Below the pieces are notes generated by a model, which was not told the DNA's origin, did not search any database, and worked only from the letters and a program-made list of their open reading frames with translations. From NCBI RefSeq assembly GCF_003121485.1, contig NZ_QAVX01000018.1:42152-106151 (forward strand): 64,000 nucleotides of DNA. The letters are read 5' to 3'. This stretch comes from Dyella sp. C11 (lineage in GTDB: Bacteria; Pseudomonadota; Gammaproteobacteria; Xanthomonadales; Rhodanobacteraceae). Below are positions 45,847 to 55,681 of this stretch, piece after piece (position 1 is the first letter of the stretch; every line of letters starts with the position of its first letter). The translations under genes were made by a program, and so were the position numbers.

Positions 45847-47267
45847 GAACCGTGCGCAGCCACGCTTTCGACATCAAGCTGCGCGAGTGACGCAATGAAG
45901 GCGGCCTCGTCCGACACGTCCAGGCAACGCAGATCCAGCCACAACGCGCCGTCGGCGACACGGCCAATGATCGGGCGCTGCAGTGCGCGCAACTCGCCAG
46001 CCAGGCGTTCCAGCGCGCGCTGGCTGCCTTGCGGGCGAATGCGCAGCGCCGCGCTGTCCAGCGTATCCAGCGGCAGTGCACCGGAGCCGATCTGGCTTTG
46101 GCAATCGTCCACGTCCACCACGAAAGCATGGCCCAGCGATGCGGCCACAACGGGCAGCAGGCGCTGCGCCTGATCCTGGATGTCCGACGGAGCACGACCC
46201 AGGAAACGCAGCGTAGGCAGCCGCTCAGCAAGACGGTCCGGCTCGCGATACAGGTTCAAGGTGGCTTCGATGGCGGCGAGGCGCATCTTGTCCACGCGCA
46301 ACGTGCGTTTCAGCGGATTGCGGTTGATGCGCGCGATCAGGTCACGACGCCCCACGATGAAACCCGCCTGCGGTCCGCCGAGCAACTTGTCGCCGGAGAA
46401 CGTGACCAGCGACGCGCCCTCTTCCACGGCCTGCCTCACCGTAGGCTCTTTCGCCAACCCATAACGCGACAAGTCGACCAGGCTGCCGGAGCCGAGATCG
46501 TTGAGCAGCGGCACGCCAGCGGCATCAGCCATGGGCGCGAGCTCGCGCGCACCCACCTCGGCCGTGAAGCCCTGGATACGGTAATTCGACGTGTGCACCT
46601 TCAGCGCAATCCCGGTGCGCTCATTGAATGCATCACGATAATCGGCCGCGTGCGTGCGATTGGTCGTGCCCACCTCGATCATCTGCGCACCGGCGCGCGC
46701 CATGATGTCGGGCATGCGAAAGGCGCCGCCTATCTCGATCAGCTCACCGCGCGACACCATGGCCTCGCGACCCAGCGCGAACGTATTGAGGCAAAGCAAC
46801 ACGGCGGCCGCATTGTTGTTGACCACGGTGGCGTCTTCGGCGCCGGTCAGCTCGCACAGCAGCTCGCGCACGTGATCGTCGCGCTCGCCGCGCACGCCAT
46901 CCGTCAGGTCGTACTCCAGCGCCACGGCATGGCGCATGGCATCCACCGCCGCCTCGATGGCCGCCTCCGCAAGCACGGCCCTGCCAAGGTTGGTGTGCAG
47001 CACGGTGCCGGTCAGGTTGAACACGGGCCGCAGGCGGTGCGTGCGACTCTCGAGCAGCTCCCCGGCACGCTGCGCCAGGGCGTCGGCATCGGGCGCCTTT
47101 CCGGGCGACACGCGCAGTACGTCGCGGGCCTCGTCAACGGCCTGCCGGATGGCGTTGGTGGTGGCGATGCGTCCGTGGTGCTCCAGCAACAGCGATGCCC
47201 CTGCGGTTGCCAGCACCGTGGCAACGGCGGGCAGCTGGCGTAGCGCGGACACCTCGGGTTCGGCCAT
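45843..47267 (-). CDS. selA: L-seryl-tRNA(Sec) selenium transferase
   Basis: The 474-residue PLP enzyme converts Ser-tRNA(Sec) to Sec-tRNA(Sec) using selenophosphate. The ATG at 47267 starts MAEPEVSALRQLPAVATVLA. The PLP lysine is in TFSGDKLLGGPQAGFIVGRR, the NNNAAAVLLCL segment and GAGLRPV-type neighbours follow the SelA pattern (VINLTGTVLHTNLGRAVLAE, read here as FNLTGTVLHTNLGRAVLAEA). It overlaps selB. Its promoter region is shared with the divergent permease at 47543. Confidence 0.95.
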   Translation of the reverse strand: MAEPEVSALRQLPAVATVLATAGASLLLEHHGRIATTNAIRQAVDEARDVLRVSPGKAPDADALAQRAGELLESRTHRLRPVFNLTGTVLHTNLGRAVLAEAAIEAAVDAMRHAVALEYDLTDGVRGERDDHVRELLCELTGAEDATVVNNNAAAVLLCLNTFALGREAMVSRGELIEIGGAFRMPDIMARAGAQMIEVGTTNRTHAADYRDAFNERTGIALKVHTSNYRIQGFTAEVGARELAPMADAAGVPLLNDLGSGSLVDLSRYGLAKEPTVRQAVEEGASLVTFSGDKLLGGPQAGFIVGRRDLIARINRNPLKRTLRVDKMRLAAIEATLNLYREPDRLAERLPTLRFLGRAPSDIQDQAQRLLPVVAASLGHAFVVDVDDCQSQIGSGALPLDTLDSAALRIRPQGSQRALERLAGELRALQRPIIGRVADGALWLDLRCLDVSDEAAFIASLAQLDVESVAAHGS

Positions 47268-47542
47268 GGCGCTTGTCCTGTGGCGTTGCCCGTCCGGTGA
47301 AGCGGGGCAACGAAGGCTGGGATGCGACCTATGCTGCGGCGCCAGACCGGGCATGGTCAAGGCGGCGCCCGCGCGTCACAAGGTGACGACATCGCCAAGC
47401 CGTAGCATGATGCTCGCACCGGATGCGCTTGCCGCCATCCGGTTCCCTGCCCCTCCGCAGCGCAGCCCGCGTGCGGTTCCTGGTGGGCAATGTCGTGCCC
47501 AGTCTGGGCCGTGATGTGCCAACCATGCCTGCGAGGGTAGTC

Positions 47543-48589
47543 ATGACTGCTGCCGTGCACACCGCGCGCAACGTGCGCTTTCTGGTGTTTGTCCTGCTGG
47601 CCGTTGCCGGCCTGTTCTATGTGAAGTGGCACCCGTACTACGGTCGCGCGTTTGTCGCGGCCAGCCAGCACTCGATTGGACATTCCATCCTGATGGGCGA
47701 CGCGGCGAGTCCGCCCGCACCGTCGTGGCAGGCGGCCCTGGGTTATGCGCTCGCCTACGGCAAGGCCATCTGGCAGGCGATGGTGCTTGGGCTTTTGCTT
47801 GGCTCGGGCATACAGGCCCTGCTGCCGGTGAACTGGGTGCAGCGCGCACTGGGCGGCCGGGGTTTCAGCAGCGTGATGGCGGGAGGCATCCTCGCCGTGC
47901 CGGGCATGATGTGCACCTGCTGCGCCGCGCCCGTGGTCGTGGGCCTGCGCAAGCATCAGGCCGCGCCCGGCGCCGCCATGGCGTTCTGGCTTGGCAACAC
48001 CACGCTCAATCCCGCGACACTGATATTCACGGGCTTCGTGCTCGGCTGGAACTGGACGGTGCTCCGCATCGCACTGGGCATACCGCTGGTATTCGGCCTG
48101 GGCTGGCTTGCCAATCGCCTTGCCGGACCGGTCACTGCCGTTGTCGTGGAGCCCGTGGAAGCGGAGCCGCTTACCTTGGGGCAAGTGTGCACACGCTGGG
48201 CACGCATCTTCGGTCAGATGGCGCTGCGATTGATTCCCGAGTACGTGATCATCGTGCTGTTGCTTGGCGCGGTGCGCGCATGGATGTTTCCGCACATCGG
48301 CCCGGGCGTCGGCGACCAATGGCTCTGGATTCTTGCGCTCGCCATTGCCGGCACCCTGTGCGTGCTTCCCACGGCCGGCGAAGTGCCGATCGTGCAGGCC
48401 ATGCTGGCGCTGGGATTGGGCGTGGGACCTGCGGCGGCGCTGTTGGTGACGCTGCCGCCGGTGAGCCTGCCGTCGCGTGCCATGCTTGCGCGCTCGTTTC
48501 CGTGGCGTGTGCTGGCCATGGTGACGGTGGGTGTGGTTTGCGTGGGGTTGCTGGCGGGGGCGTTGGCGCCGGTGTTGGGTTTGCGCTGA
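47543..48589 (+). CDS. ArsP-type permease (PF03773 family)
   Basis: The 348-residue membrane protein has about 8 hydrophobic segments and the family-like motif MMCTCCAAPVVVGL with a Cys pair in a Pro-flanked re-entrant turn, later LPTAGEVPIVQAMLALGLGV and PPVSLPSRAMLARS. The family (DUF318/ArsP) includes permeases for organoarsenicals and other small solutes. It lies between selA, from which it is divergent, and fdhE, with which it is convergent, so a role in selenium or related metalloid handling is tempting but unproven. Start ATG at 47543 follows GCGAGGG. Confidence 0.85.
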   Translation: MTAAVHTARNVRFLVFVLLAVAGLFYVKWHPYYGRAFVAASQHSIGHSILMGDAASPPAPSWQAALGYALAYGKAIWQAMVLGLLLGSGIQALLPVNWVQRALGGRGFSSVMAGGILAVPGMMCTCCAAPVVVGLRKHQAAPGAAMAFWLGNTTLNPATLIFTGFVLGWNWTVLRIALGIPLVFGLGWLANRLAGPVTAVVVEPVEAEPLTLGQVCTRWARIFGQMALRLIPEYVIIVLLLGAVRAWMFPHIGPGVGDQWLWILALAIAGTLCVLPTAGEVPIVQAMLALGLGVGPAAALLVTLPPVSLPSRAMLARSFPWRVLAMVTVGVVCVGLLAGALAPVLGLR

Positions 48590-48635
48590 CGAGGCAATGT
48601 CGGCGGCAGAGTTGAAGCGATTTGGCGAGCACCCG

Positions 48636-48674
48636 CCCCTCACCCCGGCCCTCTCCCCGGAGGGGAGAGGGAGA
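48636..48674. terminator. Bidirectional terminator between permease and fdhE
   Basis: CCCTCTCCCC and GGGGAGAGGG form a 10-bp stem with a 3-base loop (48649-48671). It lies between two convergent stop codons. The sequence ACCCCGGCCCTCTCCCCGG is a common intergenic element in this bacterial group. Confidence 0.7.
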
Positions 48675-48688
48675 AGTGTGGCGTTGTT

Positions 48689-49648
48689 TCAGGGTTCTTC
48701 GTCGACGACGGCTTCTTCCTCGCCCATCAGCAGCAATGGATTGGGCGCGTGGCGCGCGTACCCGGCCTCCATCACCAGAATGTCCAGGCCCAGTGAGGCG
48801 AGGTCGTCCGCCACCGCATCCATCTGCATATCCTTCACCTGATAGAACAGCTTGGCGTACGTATGGCAGTCATCGCACGTTTCCGCCTTTACCAGGCCTT
48901 CGTCGCCTTCGATGCCTTGCAATGACAGGTGGCGCGTGCCGCCACAGGTAATGCATACCGCACGCACGTGATTCCACGCGGTGGAACACAGCGAGCATTG
49001 GAGATACCGCGTGCCGGGCGTGATGCCGCTTGCGGTGATCACACCCGCTACCGATGGCGAGCCGCAGCAAGGGCACAGCGAGCGCTCTTCCAGCAGGCGC
49101 AAATCACCGGCCGACAGGCTGGCTGCCAAGCCTGTGAAGTAAACCTGCAATGCGGCAGCGACGAAAACAGCGGCGCCGGCATCCGCAGCGACAAGACCGC
49201 CTCGCAGGAATCGATCCGCCAGACGTTCCCGCGCCTCCGCATCGGTGGCGCGCAATTGCGCCATCGCATCCAGCACGGCCGGTGGCACACCGTCACTGTC
49301 GATGCGATCGAGCAGCAAGGTCAGCCCCTCACGCCATGAAGCGGCACGACGATGGCCATCCGCGGCGAGCGGCGGCAAACGCGCGTCGACAGCCTGTGCG
49401 ATGACATCGGCGCGCGGTGGCCCTGCAGCCGCCACCGATGTGACGGCCTCATGTTGTGCACGCGCCACGCTCGCCATGAATCGCAACCACGGCTCCATCG
49501 GGTGGTTGGGCGCGAGCCGCTCCAGGCGCTGCGCCGTTGCCGCGAAACGCCGCGATGCATCGGGCAGAAGAATCGGGTCAGGCGCCTTGACGCCTGCATG
49601 CGAGGGACCGGTCCATTTACCTTCGGGCGGCGTACCTGCCTGTTTCAC
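48689..49648 (-). CDS. fdhE: Formate dehydrogenase accessory protein FdhE
   Basis: The 319-residue protein assists maturation of the formate dehydrogenase. It has four Cys pairs that bind iron (CPCCGSP, CSLCSTAW, CITCGG, CDDCHTY) and the FdhE ending with YQVKDMQMDAVADDLASLGL. The start GTG at 49648 overlaps the fdhI stop by four bases, the last gene of the operon. Confidence 0.93.
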   Translation of the reverse strand: MKQAGTPPEGKWTGPSHAGVKAPDPILLPDASRRFAATAQRLERLAPNHPMEPWLRFMASVARAQHEAVTSVAAAGPPRADVIAQAVDARLPPLAADGHRRAASWREGLTLLLDRIDSDGVPPAVLDAMAQLRATDAEARERLADRFLRGGLVAADAGAAVFVAAALQVYFTGLAASLSAGDLRLLEERSLCPCCGSPSVAGVITASGITPGTRYLQCSLCSTAWNHVRAVCITCGGTRHLSLQGIEGDEGLVKAETCDDCHTYAKLFYQVKDMQMDAVADDLASLGLDILVMEAGYARHAPNPLLLMGEEEAVVDEEP

Positions 49649-50304
49649 GGGCGCTTCCTGATGCTGGTCTTGCCATGCTGGCCGGAGGCCAGTTCCCACA
49701 ACCACTTGCGATGATGCCGCCACGCCCAGCCCGGCGTCACGTAACCCTGCGTCATGGCGCGCACTGAATCACGCACCCAGATGGCAGCGTAGACATGCAC
49801 CACCCAGACAAGGATGGCGGCAATCGCAGCCAGGCTGTGGATCAGCACCGCGACGCGCTGCACCGGAATGGACGTGGCCTCGCCGAAATAGACTTCCCAG
49901 ATGACGAGGCCGGTAAAGAACAACACCGGAATCAGGAACGTCATCGACCAGAACACGAATTTCTGGCCGGCATTGTTGCGCCCCACCGGCGGCACGTGCT
50001 CCTCGTCGTTGACGACCACGTACCTCACTTCCTTCATCCATTCGATGTCGTCGCGACGCACCAGGTTCTCGCGCCAGAACTGGATGATCAGGCCGATATA
50101 GCTGAGCAACAGCAGGCAACCGATCCACGGATGTACCGCGCGCATCCACTGCCCGCCGCCAAACAGCTCCGACAACCAGAACAGCAGCGGATGAAACATC
50201 GCCAGGCCGGAGAGCGTAAGCAGCACGAAGCAGATGGCGGTAATCCAGTGATTGATCCGGTTCACCATGGTGTAGCGGATGATGACGGTCTTGGGCCGAC
50301 TCAT
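49645..50304 (-). CDS. fdnI: Formate dehydrogenase cytochrome b556 subunit
   Basis: The 219-residue protein has four transmembrane helices at about residues 15-35 ([19 protein letters not shown]), 55-78, 115-140 and 150-175. His residues in [16 protein letters not shown] and [20 protein letters not shown] are placed for two haem groups. It ties the catalytic complex to the membrane and passes electrons from formate to quinone. It overlaps the preceding fdnH stop by four bases (ATGA). Confidence 0.92.
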   Translation of the reverse strand: MSRPKTVIIRYTMVNRINHWITAICFVLLTLSGLAMFHPLLFWLSELFGGGQWMRAVHPWIGCLLLLSYIGLIIQFWRENLVRRDDIEWMKEVRYVVVNDEEHVPPVGRNNAGQKFVFWSMTFLIPVLFFTGLVIWEVYFGEATSIPVQRVAVLIHSLAAIAAILVWVVHVYAAIWVRDSVRAMTQGYVTPGWAWRHHRKWLWELASGQHGKTSIRKRP

Positions 50305-51212
50305 GGCGTCTTCTCCGCTTCGTCGAGCACGCGCTCGCCTTCGGCTTCGTCTTCCTCGGTCACTTCGTTCGGACCTGCCGTGATCCAGTGGAAGAAGCCC
50401 GATAGCGCCGCAAGCACCACGCCCGCCACAGCCAGCGGCTTGATGATGCCCTTCCACGCTTCCACCACCGGACTGATCTGCGGCTTGTCCGGCAGGCCCG
50501 AGTACAGCGATGGCTTGTCGGCATGGTGGAGCACATACATCACGTGCGTGCCGCCCACCGCCTGCGGATCGTAGAGACCGGCATTCTCGAAGCCGCGCGA
50601 CTTGAGATCGACAATGCGCTCCTGCGCCCAGTCCTTCATGTCGCTCTTGGCGCCGAACATGATCGCGCCGGTGGGACATGCCTTGACGCACGCCGGCTCC
50701 AGCCCCACCGACACGCGGTCCGAACACAGCGTGCACTTGTACGACTTGTGATCTGTCTTGCTGATGCGCGGAATATCGAACGGACAGCCCTTCACGCAGT
50801 AGCCGCAGCCGATGCATTTGTCGCTGATGAAATCGACGATGCCGTTGGCGTACTGCACGATGGCACCAGGCGAAGGACAGGCCTTGAGGCAGCCCGGATC
50901 TTCGCAGTGCATGCAGCCGTCCTTGCGGATCAGCCACTCCAGGTTGCCATGCTCGTTCTCGTATTCAGCGAACCGCATCAGCGTCCATACGTCAGGGCTC
51001 AGGTCGTTGGGGTTCTGGTACGAACCCTCGAAATGACCCACTTCCTGCCGCAGGTTGTTCCACTCCATGCACGCCGACTGGCAGGCCTTGCAGCCAATGC
51101 ATCGACTCACGTCGATGAGCTTGGCCACCTGGTCCTCATAACTGCGCGCCTTGGGCGGCGTCATGGTCGAGGCGGAGCGCCGTACGTAATCTTGCGATTG
51201 CAGATCGGACAT
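50301..51212 (-). CDS. fdnH: Formate dehydrogenase iron-sulfur subunit
   Basis: The 303-residue protein has four [4Fe-4S] cluster motifs, [35 protein letters not shown] and [16 protein letters not shown] with VKACP, and a C-terminal transmembrane helix ([20 protein letters not shown]). The ATG at 51212 is 10 bases after the fdnG stop. It moves electrons from the catalytic subunit to the cytochrome b subunit. Confidence 0.95.
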   Translation of the reverse strand: MSDLQSQDYVRRSASTMTPPKARSYEDQVAKLIDVSRCIGCKACQSACMEWNNLRQEVGHFEGSYQNPNDLSPDVWTLMRFAEYENEHGNLEWLIRKDGCMHCEDPGCLKACPSPGAIVQYANGIVDFISDKCIGCGYCVKGCPFDIPRISKTDHKSYKCTLCSDRVSVGLEPACVKACPTGAIMFGAKSDMKDWAQERIVDLKSRGFENAGLYDPQAVGGTHVMYVLHHADKPSLYSGLPDKPQISPVVEAWKGIIKPLAVAGVVLAALSGFFHWITAGPNEVTEEDEAEGERVLDEAEKTP

Positions 51213-51222
51213 GGCGATGACC

Positions 51223-54200
51223 TCAGGCCGGCACGGGCGCGCTGGTTTTTTCGATATTGACGAGGAACGCCTTGAATTCCGGCGTCTGCGTATTGGCATC
51301 ACCCACGGAAGGCGTGAGCGTGTTGGCGCCGTAACCCTTCCTGGCCTGGCCCGTGAAGCCCCAATGCAACGGCACGCCAATCACGTGCGTGTGCTTGCCG
51401 TCCACCATCAAGGGCTTGATGCGCTTGGTCACATAGGCCTTGCACACCACCTCGCCACGCTTGGACGACACCTTCACCCAGCCGCCCTGCTCAATGCCCT
51501 TCTCCTTCGCGAGCACCTCGCCCACTTCCACGAACTCTTCCGGCTGAAGAATGGCGTTGATCAGCGCGTGCTTCGTCCAGAAATGGAAGTGTTCGGTGAG
51601 GCGGTACGTGGTGGCCACATACGGGAAGTTTTTCGGGTTGCCGAAGTTGGCGCGGTCGTCGGCAAATACGCGGGCCGCCGGGTTGTTCTTCACCTTCGGG
51701 TGAAGCACGTTTTCCACCGGCGATTCCATCGGCTCGTAGTGCTCGGGGAACGGCCCCTCCGCCATCAGCTTGCGTGCAAACAAACGACCCAGCCCTTCGT
51801 CATTCATGATGAAGGGACTGGCGCCCTTGGCCGGGTCCAGCGTGGGCGTGTAGTCAGGCACGTCGATGCCTGCCCAGCGCGTGCCGTTCCACGCAATGAT
51901 CGGCTTGGCCGGGTTCCACGGCTTGCCCGCCGGGTCGGCACTCGCGCGGTTGTAGAGAATGCGGCGGTTGGCCGGCCACGCCCATGCCCAGTTCGGCGCA
52001 ATGCCCTGCTCGCGCGGGTCGGTGGCGTCGCGCCGCGCCATCTGATTGCGCTTCTCGGTGAAGCAGCCCGCGAAACTCCAGCAGCCGGCTGCCGAGGTGC
52101 CATCGTCACGCAATTGCGCAACGCCATCGAGCAGCGTGCCGGCCGTGGTGACGGCGCCGGTGGTCGCATCGGTGAGATCGGCCAGCGCGCGGCCGTTCAT
52201 TTCCTTCGCCAGCTCTTCCGGGTCCGGACTGAGCGGATCGGTGTACTTCCACGTCACGTTGAGCAACGGATCGGGGAAGGCGCCGCCTTCCTTGCGATAC
52301 AGCTCACGCAGGCGATGGAAGATGCCGCTCATGATCCAGATATCGGATCGGGCGATGCCCGGGCCTTCCGCCGCCTTCCAGTGCCACTGCAACCAGCGCG
52401 CGGAATTCACCAGCGAACCGTTTTCTTCCGCAAAGCACGTCACGGGAAGCTGGAACACTTCCGTCTGGATCTTGGCCGAGTCGGCGGGATTCTGCGGGCC
52501 GAAGTCCTGCCAGAAGCGCGAGGTTTCCGTGTCCAGCGGGTCCATGGTGACCAGGAATTTCAGCTTGCTCAGGCCGCGGCGGATCTTGCCGCGATCCGGG
52601 AACGCCTGCAGCGGATTGAAGCCCTGGCAGATGTAGCCGGTCATCTGTCCGGCATTCATCATCTCGAACGCCTTGATGATGTCGTACAGCGGAATGTCCA
52701 GCTTGGGCAGCCAGTCGAACGCCCAGTTGTTCTCCTGGGTGGCCGCATCGCCATACAGCGCCTTCATGAAGCTCACGAACAACTTGCGGGTGTTCTGGTA
52801 GTAGCTGATCTGGTTGGGACGCAGCGGCTTGAAACCGCGGGTGGACATGTAGACGTCGAAATTCGTCTCCTTGTCCGAGGGCAGGTTCATGTAGCCGGGC
52901 ATCTGGTTGGACAGCAGGCCAACGTCGGTCAAGCCCTGGATGTTGGAATGCCCGCGCAAGGCATTCATGCCGCCGCCTGCCACGCCGATATTGCCCAGCA
53001 GCAGCTGCACCATCGCCATGTTGCGGATGTTCTGCGCGCCCACCGAGTGCTGCGTCCAGCCCAAGGCAAACAGGCTGGTCATGGCCTTGTCGGGCGCGGA
53101 CGTGCTGGCGATCAACTCGCACACATGCAGGAACTTGTCCTGCGGCGTCCCCGTGATGCGCGACACCATTTCCGGTGTGTAGCGGGAAACGTGCTTCTTG
53201 AGCAGGTTGATGACGCAACGCGGGTCCTGCCAGGTGTCATCGATACGGGCGAAACCGTCCTCGCCGATGTCGTAATCCCACGTGGTCTTGTCGTAGCTGC
53301 GCGTTTCCTCGTTGTAGCCGGTGAACAGGCCGTCCTCGAAGCCGAAGCCATCCTTCACGATCAGGCTGGCGTTGGTGTACGAACGCACGTATTCGTGCTG
53401 GATCTTGTCGTTCTCCAGCAGGTAGCGAATGACGCCACTGAGGAACGCGATATCCGTACCCGGACGGATCGGCGCGTAGTAGTCGGCCACGGATGCCGTG
53501 CGCGTAAAGCGCGGATCGACCACGACGAGTTTCGCGCCGTTCTCGATCTTGGCCTCGATGACCCACTTGAAACCGCACGGATGCGCCTCGGCGGCGTTGC
53601 CACCCATCACGATCACGACATTGGCGTTCTTGATGTCCTGCCAGGTGTTGGTCATTGCACCGCGACCGAATGATGGGGCCAGACTGGCCACCGTCGGTCC
53701 GTGTCAGACGCGCGCCTGGTTGTCGAACACCACGGCGCCCAGCGAGCGCATCACCTTCCATGTGAGAAACGAGGTTTCGCTCGATGACGCCGACGCCGCC
53801 AGCATGCCCGTGCTGATCCAGCGATTGACCGTGGTGCCATCGGCGTTCTTGGCGATGAAGTTCTTGTCGCGGTCATCCTTCATCAACCGCGCGATGCGGT
53901 CGAGTGCGAAATCCCACGACACTTCCTCGAATTCCGTGCCGCCCGGTTTTCGGTAGCGCGGCGCTTTCAGTCGCGTAGGTGCATGCACAATATCGAGCAG
54001 CGCCGAGCCCTTGGGGCACAGCGTGCCGCGATTCACCGGATGATCCGGGTCGCCCTCGATATGGATGATGTTGGACAGCGCGTTCTTGGCGCGGTCGCCC
54101 ATGCTGTAGATCAGAATGCCGCAAGCCACCGAACAGTACGTGCAGGTGTTGCGCGTCTCGGTGGCATGGGCCAGCTTGAAGGGTCGAACGGCAGCGGCTT

Positions 54201-54297
54201 GCGCCACGCCTGACTCCCCAAAACCGAGCATGCCGAGGCTTGAGGCGGCCAAGCCCAATCCTGTGAACTTGATGAACTCGCGGCGGGTGAGTGCCAT
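51223..54297 (-). CDS. fdnG: Selenocysteine-containing formate dehydrogenase catalytic subunit
   Basis: The frame is read through one in-frame TGA as selenocysteine (Sec198, bases 53704-53706), giving 1024 residues, about the length of E. coli FdnG (1015). It starts [20 protein letters not shown], a twin-arginine signal with RR followed by FIK. The [4Fe-4S] motif is [20 protein letters not shown] with RGTLCPKG. Around the Sec the sequence is [22 protein letters not shown], identical in layout to E. coli FdnG/FdoG. It binds molybdenum or tungsten bis-MGD with Sec as ligand and oxidises formate in the periplasm. The longer upstream frame to 54474 is non-coding. The operon continues with fdnH, fdnI and fdhE. 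Confidence 0.96.
53663..53706 (-). promoter_or_regulatory. SECIS-like hairpin after the Sec codon
   Basis: Directly after the UGA, the RNA reads CACGGACCGACGGUGGCC, AGUCU, GGCCCC. GGCC and GGCC form the apical stem around the loop AGUCU, and a U is bulged on the left side of the stem (GGU-GGCC), the features SelB reads in bacterial SECIS elements. The sequence GCCAGUCUGGC resembles the same part of E. coli fdnG. The lower stem is not fully paired by eye. Confidence 0.8.
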
Positions 54298-54419
54298 GGC
54301 TTGCGCTCCCGGGAAATCTGGCTGGACATACCGCCCGTGAAAGCGCGGTAAAACGTGGCTCGAAAATCTCCGTGAACACGACGGGACGGAATCCCGTGAG
54401 TCGATCAAAAATGTAGCAC

Positions 54420-54448
54420 AGAACATGCCCGCCAACCGGGCATGTTCT
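54420..54448 (-). terminator. Terminator of the aspartic protease gene
   Basis: AGAACATGCCCG and CGGGCATGTTCT form a 12-bp stem with a 5-base loop, followed on the minus strand by CATTTTTGAT. It lies about 100 bases after the protease stop and before the fdnG start region. Confidence 0.7.
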
Positions 54449-54546
54449 TGCGAATGTTCGCGCCTTTTCGGCAAGCGTTTCGCTGGCGTGAATATGACAA
54501 AGGCTGCACATCACAGCCGCCAATCAGCGCCACCCAACGGCGCCGG

Positions 54547-55479
54547 TTACTGCGACTGGCAGCTCGACGTATCGAACCAGATGTTGCGCGCCGCGTGATC
54601 GTAGACAAGGCGGTAGCGACCCAGCACGTCGGCACCCACCAGCATGGCCGGCTCGCCGTGGAAGTCCTGCAGCAGCACCGGCAGGTCGATCACCTGCGCC
54701 GTGACGTTCTTCAACGTCATGCCGGCGAATTGAAGCTCGCCGACCGGCCCCGTGCGCGGCACGAGCTCGTTCATGCTTGTACCGAAAATGGCCGCATCAT
54801 CGTGAAACGACGCAGACGCGGGATCGATGCCCGCCTTGCGTGCAAAGCCCTGCGTGATGCGCGTTTGCCGCGAACCGGAATCCAGGATGGCCGTGCCGGT
54901 CACGCCGTTGAGCGACACCGGAAACGTAAGCAGCGTACTGCCTTCATCGACGCCGGTATGCAGGGCATGCGCATTCGGCCCAGCCAGGCTCCTGGCATCC
55001 ACCGGCTTGGGGTAGATGGTGACCTTGCGGCACGGAAAATCGAAAACCACCACCGCGTCGTCCATCACATCATTGCCCACTACGCCGGCCTGGCCACCCG
55101 AGTCCTTTCTGGCCGGCAACGCATACGCCTGATCGATGCGTTTCTGCACGCCGCCAAGCGCCAGCGTGTCCAGGCGATACATCGACACGCGCGACGAGCC
55201 GGTCTGCCCGGAAAGGTCCTGATCCGCACCCTCCACCTTCGGCAGCTTGATCTGATCGGCAAACCACTGATACACCGCCGTGCCGTCGGCGCCCGTGTCG
55301 AGGATGAAGGGATAAGGCCCAACGCCGTTGATGAAAACAGGCACCGTGTCGTGACCGTTCGACCAGGCCATCAGCGGCACGGAAACCGGCTTGGGCGCTT
55401 CGGCAGCAAGCGCCACCGATGCGCTGGACGAAGCCATGGCCATGGAAAGTGCTGCGACAATCTTCAATGCACGACGCAT
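54547..55479 (-). CDS. Retropepsin-like aspartic protease
   Basis: The 310-residue secreted protein has two aspartic motifs, FILDTGADGTAV and AILDSGSRQTRI, each of the D-(T/S)-G type, marking two retropepsin-like lobes in one chain. The start ATG at 55479 gives a signal peptide with MRRALKIVAALSMAMASSSA. The substrate is unknown. A C-terminal strand with LVGADVLGRYRLVYDHAARN and a final Cys is typical of periplasmic members. It is followed by a terminator, so it is separate from the fdn operon. Confidence 0.88.
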   Translation of the reverse strand: MRRALKIVAALSMAMASSSASVALAAEAPKPVSVPLMAWSNGHDTVPVFINGVGPYPFILDTGADGTAVYQWFADQIKLPKVEGADQDLSGQTGSSRVSMYRLDTLALGGVQKRIDQAYALPARKDSGGQAGVVGNDVMDDAVVVFDFPCRKVTIYPKPVDARSLAGPNAHALHTGVDEGSTLLTFPVSLNGVTGTAILDSGSRQTRITQGFARKAGIDPASASFHDDAAIFGTSMNELVPRTGPVGELQFAGMTLKNVTAQVIDLPVLLQDFHGEPAMLVGADVLGRYRLVYDHAARNIWFDTSSCQSQ

Positions 55480-55681
55480 GCGCGCGTCTCCGGTAGCGGA
55501 CCCACGGGCGCACTGTCGCAAGCAGCGGGCACCATACCCAGTGCCATAAGGGGTGGCCCGGCACCCTTGCCAGGCACACGAGGGTGCGTCGCCCTTAAAT
55601 TCCGTCACCACACATCACGCGAAACGCAGGGCGAGCATCACCACTCGCCCTGCGCCATGAAACGTGACGCTCGATGGTGCC

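Noticed and set aside
51211..53673. An 820-codon plus-strand frame opposite the formate dehydrogenase gene
   Set aside because: The minus-strand gene has clear catalytic and cofactor motifs. The opposite frame is a GC-driven shadow rich in Arg, Val and His.
53691..53706. Frameshift or nonsense mutation in the formate dehydrogenase
   Set aside because: The TGA is at the conserved selenocysteine position, with a SECIS-like hairpin and a complete sel gene set nearby.
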